Shown here piece after piece: positions 32,881 through 42,173 of a DNA stretch of 64,000 nt. The notes below the pieces were generated by a model, which saw nothing but the letters and a program-made list of their open reading frames with translations, searched no databases and was not told the DNA's origin. Position 1 is the stretch's first letter. The number at the start of each line of letters is the position of its first letter. This DNA is from Hyalangium versicolor (GTDB lineage: Bacteria; Myxococcota; Myxococcia; Myxococcales; Myxococcaceae), in assembly GCF_020103695.1 (NCBI RefSeq), contig NZ_JAHXBF010000022.1, forward strand, positions 124,001 through 188,000, written 5' to 3'. A program made the translations under genes and the position numbers.

Positions 32881-35004
32881 ATGATCCAGGACCCAGCGGG
32901 GCTCGTACAACGCATCCCCGAGCTGAAGCCCTTGTGCGAGGACCCCGGCGTGCTCCGCGCGGTGGAGCGCGGAGACCCGTTCCAGCTCTATCGGGCCCTC
33001 TTCTGGGCGCGCTGGCTCGGACGCCTGCGCTCGCACCGGGAGCTCATCGACGCCCTGCTCCGCCAGCGCCGGCTCTTCGCTCGCCCCATCAAGGGAAACC
33101 TGTTCCTGGGTACCCTCAACGGCTTCGGGGCCACGCTGCTCGGCGATGCCGACAAGGATGCGCACGACGGCACGCACATCGCTACCCACTGCCTCGTCGC
33201 GCTCTTCGTCATCCCCCTGCTCCCCCTGGGCGCCTACGTGGTGCGTCCCTCCCAGGAAAGCAACATGATGCGCCGAGGGTGGACGATCTTCGCCCGCGTG
33301 CCGTTGGGGCCTCTGCCCTGGCTGTTTAGCCGCGCCCTGGCCCTGGGAGTGATCGCGTTGGTGATGCTCGGCGCCCTCAAGGCCTACCATGACTCGCGCT
33401 ACCAGGATCTGCGGGTGATCAACGGCTTTGGCCAATCCGTGCGAGTGGAGCTGGCGGGCCTCTCCCGGACGGTGCCTCCTCATGGGATGATCATCCTCAA
33501 CTCGGTGCCGTTCGGGCGGCAGACGGGGCGTGCGCTGACCGAGGGCGGAGCGGAAGTCTCCACGGCTGAGATCGATGTGAGCTCGGGCTTCGATGTCCTC
33601 GCCTGGAACATCGCCGGCGCCGCGCCGGTCTACTTCGAGACCGTCGTCTACCGTGCGAGTTCGAGCGGCCCTCCTCCCGAGAGCAAGCCCGAGCTCTATT
33701 GTGGCCGAGAGCTCGTCTCGGTGCGCGACGTGGACTACGCCTTCCAGGAGCCTCCCGAGTCTCTGAAGATGTCGAGCTCCACCTCGCGCCTGAGCAAGAC
33801 GCATGTCGGCATCGCGCCTCAGCAGAGCGCGGACCCGGTTCCCCTGTGCCTGCGTCTGCTCGCCTCCCAGAATCAGCTCGCCAACGCCGGGCCGCTGATC
33901 GAGGCATCCGCACGCGCCTCGGGCTGGGAGCAGGCGACCACGTACCAGTTGCTCGAACTCGCGCTCCTGGCCGAGCCCTCGGAGGCACTCCGGATCGCCC
34001 GGCTCGGGGTTCAGGCCCGGCCCGAGGACCTCGAGCTGCACCGGGCCTATCAGTGGGTGGGCGAACGAACCGGCTCTCACGGGGCGCTGTTGGAGGAGTA
34101 TCGCGCCCGCGCCGAGGCTCAGCCGGACTCCGCCGTCGCGCAGTACCTTCACGCGCGGCTGAAGACAGGACGCGACGGACTCACCAGCGTGGAGCAACTC
34201 GCCCAGCGCTTCCCCCAGGAGCCGGCCATCCTCCGCGCTCTCATCTACAACCGTTCGAGGACAGGGAACTGGAAGGGCACGGTCGAGGCCTGGGAGACCC
34301 TGCGCAAGCTCAGTGCCGAGGATGCCACCGACACCGCCCAGATGGAGACCACGGCCCTGCTGGCCCTGGGCCGCCGCGGTGAAGCCCTGGAGCTCCTGAA
34401 GCAGCTCTTCTCGGAGGCTCCAGCCCTCCACCGGCCCGTGCTCGCCGCCCTCTACGCGCGTGTCGCTCACACCGAGGGAAGCCAGGCCGCGGATGAGCTC
34501 ATCTCCGCGATCGAAGCGGAGGATCGCGACTCGCCCGGCGAGAAGTCGTGGTTCCTCCGCGCGTATGCTGGCCTGCCCATCGAGGGCGCTCCGGACAGGC
34601 CCAGCCTGCTCCTCATGTCCACGGTGAGCCGCAACCCGCACACCGCCCTGGAGCACGCCGCCCGGCTGAATCCCTCGGAGGTCCAGAACCTGCGCCACGA
34701 CGTCTGGGCCCTGGCCTACGGCGAGGCCGTGCGGACCCACGCGACCGACTCGGAGAAGGCGCTCTTCCAGGCGTACGTGCTGGACACGCAGAGCATCGAC
34801 CTGTTCCGCCGCTTCGTCCTCGGGGAGCCTGTCTCGCTCGACGAGGCCGAGCTTGATCCCGAGGTGCGCGCCGCCGCCTGCTTCGTGCGCTCGCGCAACA
34901 CGAGCCTGAGCGCCCAGGAGCGCCGCCAATTGGTGGAACAGGCTCGCCAGGATGACTGGCTCCACGGCTCGGTCAGCGAGGCCATCGCTTCATGGGAACC
35001 GTGA
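32881..35004 (+). CDS. Membrane protein with TPR-like C-terminal region, unknown
   Basis: 707 residues from the ATG at 32881 (GGAG eight bases upstream). Two hydrophobic segments lie at about 102-120 (LVALFVIPLLPLGAYVV) and 145-168 (LFSRALALGVIALVMLGAL). The next 150 residues are beta-rich and probably periplasmic. From about 310 to the end the chain is all-helical with TPR-like spacing (repeated A-x3-L patterns). No catalytic motif was seen. Its end overlaps the M48 protease start by 13 bp, so the two are likely partners, perhaps in envelope protein quality control. Confidence 0.7.
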   Translation: MIQDPAGLVQRIPELKPLCEDPGVLRAVERGDPFQLYRALFWARWLGRLRSHRELIDALLRQRRLFARPIKGNLFLGTLNGFGATLLGDADKDAHDGTHIATHCLVALFVIPLLPLGAYVVRPSQESNMMRRGWTIFARVPLGPLPWLFSRALALGVIALVMLGALKAYHDSRYQDLRVINGFGQSVRVELAGLSRTVPPHGMIILNSVPFGRQTGRALTEGGAEVSTAEIDVSSGFDVLAWNIAGAAPVYFETVVYRASSSGPPPESKPELYCGRELVSVRDVDYAFQEPPESLKMSSSTSRLSKTHVGIAPQQSADPVPLCLRLLASQNQLANAGPLIEASARASGWEQATTYQLLELALLAEPSEALRIARLGVQARPEDLELHRAYQWVGERTGSHGALLEEYRARAEAQPDSAVAQYLHARLKTGRDGLTSVEQLAQRFPQEPAILRALIYNRSRTGNWKGTVEAWETLRKLSAEDATDTAQMETTALLALGRRGEALELLKQLFSEAPALHRPVLAALYARVAHTEGSQAADELISAIEAEDRDSPGEKSWFLRAYAGLPIEGAPDRPSLLLMSTVSRNPHTALEHAARLNPSEVQNLRHDVWALAYGEAVRTHATDSEKALFQAYVLDTQSIDLFRRFVLGEPVSLDEAELDPEVRAAACFVRSRNTSLSAQERRQLVEQARQDDWLHGSVSEAIASWEP

Positions 35005-36455
35005 ACCCTCGGAGCACTGCCCGGCGGGCGCTCCTGACCCTGGTGCTGTGGGCGGGCTTCTGGCTGCTGGGCGCCACCGTGGTGGCCGCGCTCGCCTGGG
35101 TACCCATTGCCGAGACGCTCTACTCCGGCGGCCTGGGAGGCGCCGGCTTCTTCGCCGCCGCGGGCGCGCTCACCGTGCTGTGGGCGCTGCGGCCCCACTG
35201 GAAGTTCCGGCAGCGGCGGCGCGAGGACATGGAGTCCCTGTCTCCCGAGCGCTTCCCCGCGCTGTTCGCCCTCATCGAGGATGTGGCCCGCCGCGTGGGG
35301 ACGCAGGTGCCTCGCAAGGTGTTCCTCGCGGACCAGGCCACGGCCTATATCGCCATCGAGCGGCGATGGTGGGGCCTGCGGCGCGAGGCCGTCGTCGGCG
35401 TGGGGTTCCCGCTGTTCGCCCTGCTCTCCCGCGAGGAATTGGCCTCGGTGCTCGCGCACGAGTTCGGCCACCACGCCGGAGGCGATCTGACTCTCGGCCC
35501 CTGGGTGTATCGCACCCGGAGCGCCATCGCGTTGGCCGTGGACCGGCTCGAGGACTCGGCCTTCTTCCTCGATGTGCCGTTCCGGCTCTATGGGCAGCTG
35601 TTCCTTCGTGTCTCGGGTGCCGTCTCGCGCCAGCAGGAACTGGCCGCGGATGCGCTCGCCGCACGGACCTGCGGACCTGAGGCCACTGCTCGCGCCCTGC
35701 ACAAGGTTCATGCGCTGGCGCCGCACTGGAGCGCGTATTTGCGGCACGACGTCATCCCCATCATCGAGCGCAGCGTCCGCGTTCCCATCCTGGAGGGGTT
35801 CCGCCTCTTCCTCTCGGAGAAGTCCCGACGCACCGAGATCGAGAGCGATATCGCAGAGGAGACCCAACGGCCTCCCTCTCCCTGGGACTCACACCCGCCG
35901 TTCGAGGAGCGGCTGGGATCGCTCGAGCATGCGCCCGTCTCCCCGGACGCGCCTCTGCCTCTGGAGAACCTGGACTCGGGAGGCTGCCTCGACTTGCTGG
36001 GAGGCGCCGAGAGCGCCGAGGAGGCCTTCTACACGCAGATGACCCGGGGTGGACTGGTCTCGCTGCGGTGGGATGAGCTCGGCGAGAAGATCATCCTGCC
36101 GGAGATCGCCAAGCAGCTCACCGGCAGTGCCCTGGATCCCCGCCGCACGCGGCTGGACTCGCTGCCGGAGCTGCTTCGCGAGGGCGCCGGGCTGTGGGAT
36201 CGCGTCCGGCCCGCCGGGCTCAACATCTTCTCTCCCGAGGCCAAGCGGCAGCGCGCCCATCACCTGCTGGCCCAGTGGTTGGCCGCGGCGCTCGTCGAGC
36301 GCGGCTTCACTCCCGAGCTCCGCCCCGGCGCCAACCTACGGGTGCAGCATGAAGGCCACGTCGTGGAACCAGCCTCGATGGTGGAGTGGCTCACCCATGG
36401 GGTCTGGACGGAGGAGCAATACGCCACCTGGAGCAACTTGATCGATCAGCTCTGA
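34992..36455 (+). CDS. M48-family (HtpX/Ste24-like) membrane zinc protease
   Basis: 487 residues. Two membrane helices at the N-terminus (about 12-35 and 45-65). Zinc motif HEFGHH at about 155, and the third ligand Glu in SRQQELAADALAA about 60 residues later. DSHPPFEER (about 300) is the conserved C-terminal block of the family. The remaining 170 residues are an unrecognised soluble region. M48 proteases remove damaged membrane proteins or process exported ones. It is translationally linked to the preceding TPR-like gene. Confidence 0.88.
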   Translation: MGTVNPRSTARRALLTLVLWAGFWLLGATVVAALAWVPIAETLYSGGLGGAGFFAAAGALTVLWALRPHWKFRQRRREDMESLSPERFPALFALIEDVARRVGTQVPRKVFLADQATAYIAIERRWWGLRREAVVGVGFPLFALLSREELASVLAHEFGHHAGGDLTLGPWVYRTRSAIALAVDRLEDSAFFLDVPFRLYGQLFLRVSGAVSRQQELAADALAARTCGPEATARALHKVHALAPHWSAYLRHDVIPIIERSVRVPILEGFRLFLSEKSRRTEIESDIAEETQRPPSPWDSHPPFEERLGSLEHAPVSPDAPLPLENLDSGGCLDLLGGAESAEEAFYTQMTRGGLVSLRWDELGEKIILPEIAKQLTGSALDPRRTRLDSLPELLREGAGLWDRVRPAGLNIFSPEAKRQRAHHLLAQWLAAALVERGFTPELRPGANLRVQHEGHVVEPASMVEWLTHGVWTEEQYATWSNLIDQL

Positions 36456-36478
36456 GCCCCCGCACACGCCACGCACCC

Positions 36479-37066
36479 ATGACTTCGCTTCTCTTCATCG
36501 TCCCTCGCTGGGCCGGCCGGCCCGACACCGACTTCTATCCGTGGCTCGAGGCGAAGCTCCGGGAGACTCCGCAGGGGTTCTCCTCGGTGCAGACGCTCGA
36601 CATGCCCAACCCCGCTCAGCCCACCATCGACGCGTGGGTGGGCACGCTCGCCGCTGCCGTGGGGCCGGTTCCCGATCCCTCGACCGTGCTCATAGGCCAC
36701 AGCGTCGGATGCCAGACCGTCATCCGCTACCTGGCCCGGCTCCCGCCCGGACACACCATCGCGGGCGCGCTCCTCGTGGCCGCGTGGTGGGATGTGGACC
36801 AACCCTGGGAGAGCCTCGTGCCCTGGGTAGAGACTCCCGTGGATCTCGAGCGCGTGCGCTCGGCGGTCCGCCGCCTCGTGGTCCTGCAATCGGACAATGA
36901 TCCCTTCACCTCGGACCATGCGCGCAACGGGCGCCTATGGGAGGAACGGCTTGGCGCCACGGTGCTGCTCGCGCCCGGCGCTCGCCACTTCAACAATCCG
37001 CGCGAGCCTGCCGTGCTGGATGCCCTGCGCTTCCACTTCGGCTCCTCCGTGAACACTCGGGAGTAA
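36479..37066 (+). CDS. RBBP9/YdeN-family serine hydrolase
   Basis: 195 residues from the ATG at 36479. Small alpha/beta hydrolase: LFIVPRWAGRPDTDFYPWL at the start, nucleophile GHSVG (Ser about 76), acid in QSDNDPFT (about 145) and His in GARHFN (about 172). The single-domain layout without a lid is typical of RBBP9-like esterases. Substrate unknown. It starts 23 bp after the M48 gene on the same strand and may share its transcript. Confidence 0.85.
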   Translation: MTSLLFIVPRWAGRPDTDFYPWLEAKLRETPQGFSSVQTLDMPNPAQPTIDAWVGTLAAAVGPVPDPSTVLIGHSVGCQTVIRYLARLPPGHTIAGALLVAAWWDVDQPWESLVPWVETPVDLERVRSAVRRLVVLQSDNDPFTSDHARNGRLWEERLGATVLLAPGARHFNNPREPAVLDALRFHFGSSVNTRE

Positions 37067-37072
37067 TGCCCC

Positions 37073-39610
37073 GTGGCCTCCTCCTCCCCCGAAGCCATTC
37101 CCCAGCCCCTCACGGGTGCTCCGTCCTTCCTCATGCTCGGAGCGTGGGAGGTCGGCGGCTCGACGTTCGAGGTCGCCAGCCGCCGCCGGCTCGACACCCG
37201 CCAGGTCATCCCCTTCTTCGAGCATGAGGGGGAGCTTCACGTCGGGGTGTTGCAGCGTCGGCGCGCTTCTCGGGCCCTGCGCGGCGCTCCGCTGGTGGGC
37301 CTGGAGCCCGTGGGCATCGACTTCGCGGGCGTCGATGAGACGGGGGATATCCTCGAGTACGGCCGCTCCGTCTTCAATGCGCGCACCCGCGTCTCCATGG
37401 ATGAGCGGCGGCTGAAGATCCCCCTGCCAAGCTACGCGCGCTCCATCGGCTACTTGTCGGAGCTGGTACTGCCGCTCTTTGTCGCCGTTCATCCTCCACC
37501 TTCCTCGGAGATCGATGTGGAGTGGGATGGCGGCCGTCACCGCCTGCTCTTCCGGCCCGTGTCGACGCTCCTGCGCGAGCTGGAGGCCGGTGCCCACCTC
37601 CACTGCGAGGAGCTCTCCCTGCTGCTGCACGCCCTCTTGGGTCCCGAGGCTGCGGCTCGCCGCGCTCCGGCCGAGGACTCTCCTGGGGCTCGGGAGCTGC
37701 TGGAGCGGGCGGCCTCTCGCGTCTGGGATGCGCAGCGGCTGGCAATCTTCGCCGAGCGATCTCTCGATTCGCAGACGGCCTCGGGGTTTCAGCGCCGGGT
37801 GGCTCCGACAGGCGCGGACCTGCGCTTCCTCCGCGCTCACCGTGTCCACCTGGATGGCCAGTGGTGGGAGGTGGTGACTCCGGGCTCGGGCCAGTCGCTG
37901 GTGGTGCTCCCGTTCGTGCGCTTCGGCGGAGAGGTGTACTTCCTCCTCTGGTCCGAGATCCGCCCCGCCGTCCTGGAGCGTCGGGTGCTCCAGCCTCTTT
38001 ATGATCTGCCCATCCACCCTCGCTATGTGAACGCCACGGGCTTCTTCCTCTCGGAGGCCGAGACCCGTGCGCTGGAGTCCCGCGTGGCGCTCCCGGAGTT
38101 GGTGGCGCGGAGGCTCGGCTCGGCGCTCGGGCAGCCTGTGGCGGTGAGGGCGCTGCAGCGATTCGGGCCAGGTGCGGAGCCGGCCCCCGCGGTGAGCAGC
38201 GAGGTGCGGCACCGCGTTGCCTGTGAGCTGGATGTCTCGCGGGTTCGGGAGCTTCCGGAGGACGTGTTCCTCATCCGCGCGTCCGAGCTGTCCCTGGCCG
38301 TGGCCGAGGGCCGGGTGCGCGATCCGATCATCGTCTCCGGGCTGCTGTCCCTGGGCAGAGAACTGGGGCTGGATCCCTTCCGCGAGGCTCGCTCCTCCCC
38401 TGTCGAGTCTCGGCTCGCGTTCCTCGACACGATGACGCACGGGTCCACGGTGCAGCGGCGGCTGCAGACCTACTCGTCCATCGAGCAGGAGCAGCTCCAG
38501 GCCCCTACCTATGCGCGGCTGATGACGCTGCTGCAGCATGAGTATGGCGTGCGCGTGGCCTATCCGCAGAACGAGGCGGACCGCTCCTTCTTCAAGGCTG
38601 CGTTCCGCGTCTTCATGGCCGCCGACCGGGGTGAGAACCGGGCGCTCCAGGGGCTCCACTGGTCCCATGACGCGTTCCACTTTTCGCTGGGCAACTACAC
38701 GCTCCCGGGGCCTGCGGACTTCGAGCGCTGGTATGTGGATGGCGAGCCCGTGCCTCCCGTGCCACCCGCCGAAGGCCCAGTTTTCGAGCAGTACGCCCGA
38801 GCGCTGAAGGCCGCCGAGGACGAGGCCACCTTCTTCAGCTTCTGGACGCTGTACCACGAGGCGTTCTCTCTGAGCCGGCACGTGAGCCAGCTCACCTACT
38901 ACGCGGCGCTGCGAGACATGGGCATCACCGATCGCCCGACGAGCCGCGCCATCTTCGACGCGGTCACGAACCGTGCGGAGATCCCTCCCGAGGTTGAGCG
39001 CAATGAGACCTACCGGAACCGCAAGGACGTGAGGGATCTGTTCGAGTACATGCGCGGCTTCCGGGACTACCACCTGAACGACATCCGTGAGGCGTGGAAG
39101 TACGCGACGCGGGATGTGTACCGGGGCTACTTCCTGCGCTTCGGGCTCTACTCGGGAGACACGGACGCGTATGTGCGCGGGGTGAAGGGCTTCCAGGCTC
39201 GGTTGGATGCGTACCCTCCGGGGCTCAATCCGCTGCTGGCACAGTGCGCGGACGTGCGAGTGGGACTGGCGCTACGCGTGTTCGATGGCACCAAGGCGCT
39301 GCGGCTCGTGCGCAAGGCACTGGAGGAAACGGGCGAGTCGCTCCGCGAGCAGCGCGGTGAGTTCCTGCGCGGCGTGGCAGAGCCCTACTTCACGACGCTG
39401 GAGGAGCAACAACGGACGCTGGAGTCGCTGCGAGCCCGTGTAACGAACGCGGAGATGGTTCCGCGCAACGAGCGCCTCCATGAGGACATCCAGGCTCTGG
39501 CGTCGACGGTGGAGGCGCTGCGAATGAAGCTCTGGGACGACGTGGCGCGCACGGGACTGCTCACGGCCAAGGCCGTGGCTTCCGAGCGAGTCCGCGAGCT
39601 GCCTCGCTGA
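37073..39610 (+). CDS. Large unknown protein, possible NUDIX-like N-terminal folds
   Basis: 845 residues from a GTG six bases after the previous stop. Residues 24-140 and 270-400 each look like a mixed alpha-beta NUDIX-like region (for example QVIPFFEHEGELHVGVLQRR and SLVVLPFVRFGGEVYFLLW), but the catalytic GxEx5ExA box is not present. Residues 480-840 are helical, with HWSHDAFHFSL and LYHEAFSLSRHVSQLTYY, histidine-rich helices that could bind metal, and a coiled-coil end (ESLRARVTNAEMVPRN). No assignment is possible. Confidence 0.7.
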   Translation: MASSSPEAIPQPLTGAPSFLMLGAWEVGGSTFEVASRRRLDTRQVIPFFEHEGELHVGVLQRRRASRALRGAPLVGLEPVGIDFAGVDETGDILEYGRSVFNARTRVSMDERRLKIPLPSYARSIGYLSELVLPLFVAVHPPPSSEIDVEWDGGRHRLLFRPVSTLLRELEAGAHLHCEELSLLLHALLGPEAAARRAPAEDSPGARELLERAASRVWDAQRLAIFAERSLDSQTASGFQRRVAPTGADLRFLRAHRVHLDGQWWEVVTPGSGQSLVVLPFVRFGGEVYFLLWSEIRPAVLERRVLQPLYDLPIHPRYVNATGFFLSEAETRALESRVALPELVARRLGSALGQPVAVRALQRFGPGAEPAPAVSSEVRHRVACELDVSRVRELPEDVFLIRASELSLAVAEGRVRDPIIVSGLLSLGRELGLDPFREARSSPVESRLAFLDTMTHGSTVQRRLQTYSSIEQEQLQAPTYARLMTLLQHEYGVRVAYPQNEADRSFFKAAFRVFMAADRGENRALQGLHWSHDAFHFSLGNYTLPGPADFERWYVDGEPVPPVPPAEGPVFEQYARALKAAEDEATFFSFWTLYHEAFSLSRHVSQLTYYAALRDMGITDRPTSRAIFDAVTNRAEIPPEVERNETYRNRKDVRDLFEYMRGFRDYHLNDIREAWKYATRDVYRGYFLRFGLYSGDTDAYVRGVKGFQARLDAYPPGLNPLLAQCADVRVGLALRVFDGTKALRLVRKALEETGESLREQRGEFLRGVAEPYFTTLEEQQRTLESLRARVTNAEMVPRNERLHEDIQALASTVEALRMKLWDDVARTGLLTAKAVASERVRELPR

Positions 39611-39647
39611 TCTGTGCGGTATCCTGTGGACGTCAGGAGGCACCTCG

Positions 39648-40151
39648 ATGGCTGTTACACTCGTTAAGTAAAGGCGGCTGCAGCCCTGGCTCGTCACACT
39701 GCTCGCTAGGGCCTCGCTCTGCGCGTGTGCTGCAACCTCTGCCAGCCAGGCTGCAGAGCAGTCACTCTCATCCTCTACGAAGTGTGAAGGCGCCGGTGAA
39801 TGTGGAGGATTCGGTAACAACTCGGTCGAGGCCCGTATCACCCATCTGATCTCCGAAGGTCAGTTCTCCGAAGCCGAGGCACTCCTCTCCGACGCAAGCT
39901 CCTCCGGCCTGGTGGATGAGTCGGCCGCAGCGGCGCTGCGCAAGGCCATCGCCGACCAGTCCATGAAGCTGGGGGAGATCCCTGCCTCCCTTCAACGCGT
40001 GAGCAGCTTCCCGGCCAAACTCAAGGACTTCAGCCGGTTTGAGATCCAGCGCATGTTGGAGCGGAAGGACTTCGCCGTCGCGACGAAGAAGGAATTGCAA
40101 ACCGCGCTGAAACTGCTCAAGGAGTACAAGCGCTTGATGCAACAAAACTAG
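39648..40151 (+). pseudogene. Small lipoprotein gene with one in-frame stop at codon 8
   Basis: AGGAGG stands eight bases before the ATG at 39648, but the frame reads seven codons and then TAA (39669-39671). Past it the same frame is open to 40151 and reads as a signal peptide with a lipobox-like LCAC (RRLQPWLVTLLARASLCACA), then a 115-residue helical domain ending in LKLLKEYKRLMQQN. No other start codon would restore the signal peptide. It is either a nonsense mutation or a sequencing error. A small partner gene follows 9 bp later, the layout of myxobacterial lipoprotein toxin/immunity pairs, but I cannot confirm that family. Confidence 0.65.
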
Positions 40152-40160
40152 GTGGCTCGC

Positions 40161-40673
40161 ATGCACAAGTCTCCCCATGAACTGCGCCAGATGCTCGAAG
40201 CGGCTCGGAGCGTCTCCCATTCGCCAGCGGAAGACGCTCAGGGAGTCAAAGCGCTCCGTGAAGTGGTGGGGTTCTGCCCTGCTTTCGTCCCAGGGCGCCT
40301 GGCACTGAGCCGAGCCATGCTGCTGAACAAGAGCGAGGTTACTGATCCTCAGGCATACTTCACGGAGATCGAGCACACGCTGCGCGACGCAGTCGAAGCT
40401 TCTGGCGACGACGTTTCCTCGCTCATCGAGCTTGCTCACTTCACCGACGTGGTCCGGGACGCTCCGCAGGATGCGGAGCCTTTGTTTGCCGAAGCTGCTC
40501 AGAGAGCGCTAACCCTGCTGGAGGCAGCCTGGGCAGGGCAGATTGGCGTTCTCGGGCAGCAGGACAAGCTCGACGCCGCGCTGAAGATTGCCGAAATGGC
40601 AGGGAAGGTATTGCCCCAATCCAGTCGTATTCGCGAGGCGGTAGAGTTCGCGCGGCAGTGCTCTTCGCGCTAA
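40161..40673 (+). CDS. Small helical protein, partner of the 39648 lipoprotein gene
   Basis: 170 residues from the ATG at 40161, preceded by AGGTGG five bases upstream. It is all-helical with TPR-like features (ALREVVGFCPAFVPGRLALSRAMLL, QQDKLDAALKIAEMAGKVLP) and has no signal peptide or membrane segment. Its position directly after a small lipoprotein gene suggests an immunity or regulatory partner. Nothing else identifies it. Confidence 0.6.
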   Translation: MHKSPHELRQMLEAARSVSHSPAEDAQGVKALREVVGFCPAFVPGRLALSRAMLLNKSEVTDPQAYFTEIEHTLRDAVEASGDDVSSLIELAHFTDVVRDAPQDAEPLFAEAAQRALTLLEAAWAGQIGVLGQQDKLDAALKIAEMAGKVLPQSSRIREAVEFARQCSSR

Positions 40674-40697
40674 AGCTTTCCGCGCCCCCGGGCCTCC

Positions 40698-41501
40698 TCA
40701 TGTACTCGTGCTGTTGAACCCGAGGCCTTCGGATACTTCCGACTCACTCAGCTTGCGCCAGGTGCCCACGGGCACGTCCAACACCACGGTTCCCACGGCT
40801 TCACGGTGGAGGGTTCGCACCGGGTGCCCCACGGCCGCGAGCATGCGCTTCACCTGGTGGTGACGCCCCTCCGTCAGCACCAATTCCACCCGCTCCGGCC
40901 CGAGCAGCCGCGCTCCCGCGGGCCTCGTGGGCCCGTCGTCCAGCACCAGTCCCTCTCGCAGCCTCGCGAGCGCCTCCTCCGAGGGCCGGCCCGCCACGTC
41001 CGCCACGTAGCGCTTCGGCAGATGCGTGTCCGGCGAGGTTCCGTGCTGCACCACCCGCTCGTCATTGGTGAAGAGCAGCAGGCCCGTGGTGTCCCGGTCG
41101 AGCCTGCCGATGGCATACCACTCGAAGCACTGAAGCTCCGCCGGGAGTACTTCCCGCAGGCGCTCGAACACCGTGCCTACGCTCTCCGGGTCCGTTCCCG
41201 CCACCACGACTCCTGCAGGCTTGTGGAACATCAGGACAAGCAGTGGAGCCTCCATGCTGCGGACCTGTCCATCGACTCGCACCTCCACGCCTGAATGGAC
41301 CGGAGCGAACGGCTCTCGCTCCACCCGGCCTCCTACTTCGACCCGGCCGTCGCGGATGGCCTTCTCCGCCTCTGCTCGAGGCATCACTCCCGCCCGGCCC
41401 AGCGCTCGCGCCAGCCAGTCCGTACGGGCTCCGGGCGACACAGGGCCTGTGCGCCGACGCGCCGCCTCCAGCCATCGCGGTGTCTTCGTCTTCCGCGCCA
41501 A
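40698..41501 (-). CDS. RsuA/RluB-family pseudouridine synthase
   Basis: 267 residues from a TTG at 41501; the frame is open further upstream but overlaps the acetyltransferase. N-terminal S4 RNA-binding domain (about 25-75: LARALGRAGVMPRAEAEKAIRDGRVEVGG), then the catalytic block AIGRLDRDTTGLLLFTND with the conserved Asp in RLDRDT, and the C-terminal GRHHQVKRMLAAVGHPVRTLHR. It isomerises a uridine in ribosomal RNA. Whether 16S or 23S cannot be told from this alone. Confidence 0.85.
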   Translation of the reverse strand: MARKTKTPRWLEAARRRTGPVSPGARTDWLARALGRAGVMPRAEAEKAIRDGRVEVGGRVEREPFAPVHSGVEVRVDGQVRSMEAPLLVLMFHKPAGVVVAGTDPESVGTVFERLREVLPAELQCFEWYAIGRLDRDTTGLLLFTNDERVVQHGTSPDTHLPKRYVADVAGRPSEEALARLREGLVLDDGPTRPAGARLLGPERVELVLTEGRHHQVKRMLAAVGHPVRTLHREAVGTVVLDVPVGTWRKLSESEVSEGLGFNSTST

Positions 41502-41509
41502 CGGTCTGC

Positions 41510-42070
41510 CTACCCTCGGAGATACTGCTTCGGGCGAGCCGCCCATTCCCGGTCGAGGATGGCATGGATGACCGAGTCCACCCACTCGCCCTTGAGGAAG
41601 ACGTTCTCCCGGAAGTGCGCCTCCTGACGAAAGCCCAGCTTGCGCACCACTCCCATGGAGCCGTGGTTGCGCGGATCGCAGTCCGCCCACACGCGGTGCA
41701 GGTTGAGCGAGCCGAAGCCGAAGTCCAGCATCGCCTCGGAGGCCTCGGTGATGTAGCCCTTGCCCCACTCGGAGTGATGGAGCACGTACCAGAGCGCGCC
41801 CTCACGCTGCTCGAAGTCCACCACCTTCAGTCCGCAGCGGCCAATGAGCCGACCGTCCTCTCGAAGCACCACTGCGAGATCATAGATGCGCCGGGGTGAT
41901 TCCAGCACCGTGGCCATGGAGTCCTGGATGTACTTCAGGCTCTCCTCGGGGGTGCGGACACCGTGGGACTGGTAGCGGACGACGTCCGGATTGGACTCGT
42001 AGGGCCACGTGGCGCGCCAGTCGTCCTCCACGAACTCGCGCAGGCGCAGACGAGGGGTGAGCAGTTCCAT
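41510..42070 (-). CDS. GNAT-family N-acetyltransferase (RimJ/RimL-like)
   Basis: 186 residues from the ATG at 42070. It opens with LLTPRLRLREFVEDD, typical of the RimJ/L group, and carries the acetyl-CoA segment YVLHHSEWGKGYITEAS and the motif NHGSMGVVRKLGF. Members acetylate ribosomal or other protein N-termini or small amines. It ends 8 bp before the pseudouridine synthase start, so the two may be one RNA/translation-related unit. Confidence 0.88.
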   Translation of the reverse strand: MELLTPRLRLREFVEDDWRATWPYESNPDVVRYQSHGVRTPEESLKYIQDSMATVLESPRRIYDLAVVLREDGRLIGRCGLKVVDFEQREGALWYVLHHSEWGKGYITEASEAMLDFGFGSLNLHRVWADCDPRNHGSMGVVRKLGFRQEAHFRENVFLKGEWVDSVIHAILDREWAARPKQYLRG

Positions 42071-42173
42071 GGGACGCGCAGCGCATGCCATCCACGTCCG
42101 GCCGTCAAGGCCTGTGTGCCCCGGCACTCCGAGCATGAATGAGAGGTTTGACTCGCTCCGATAGCTCTGCCAT

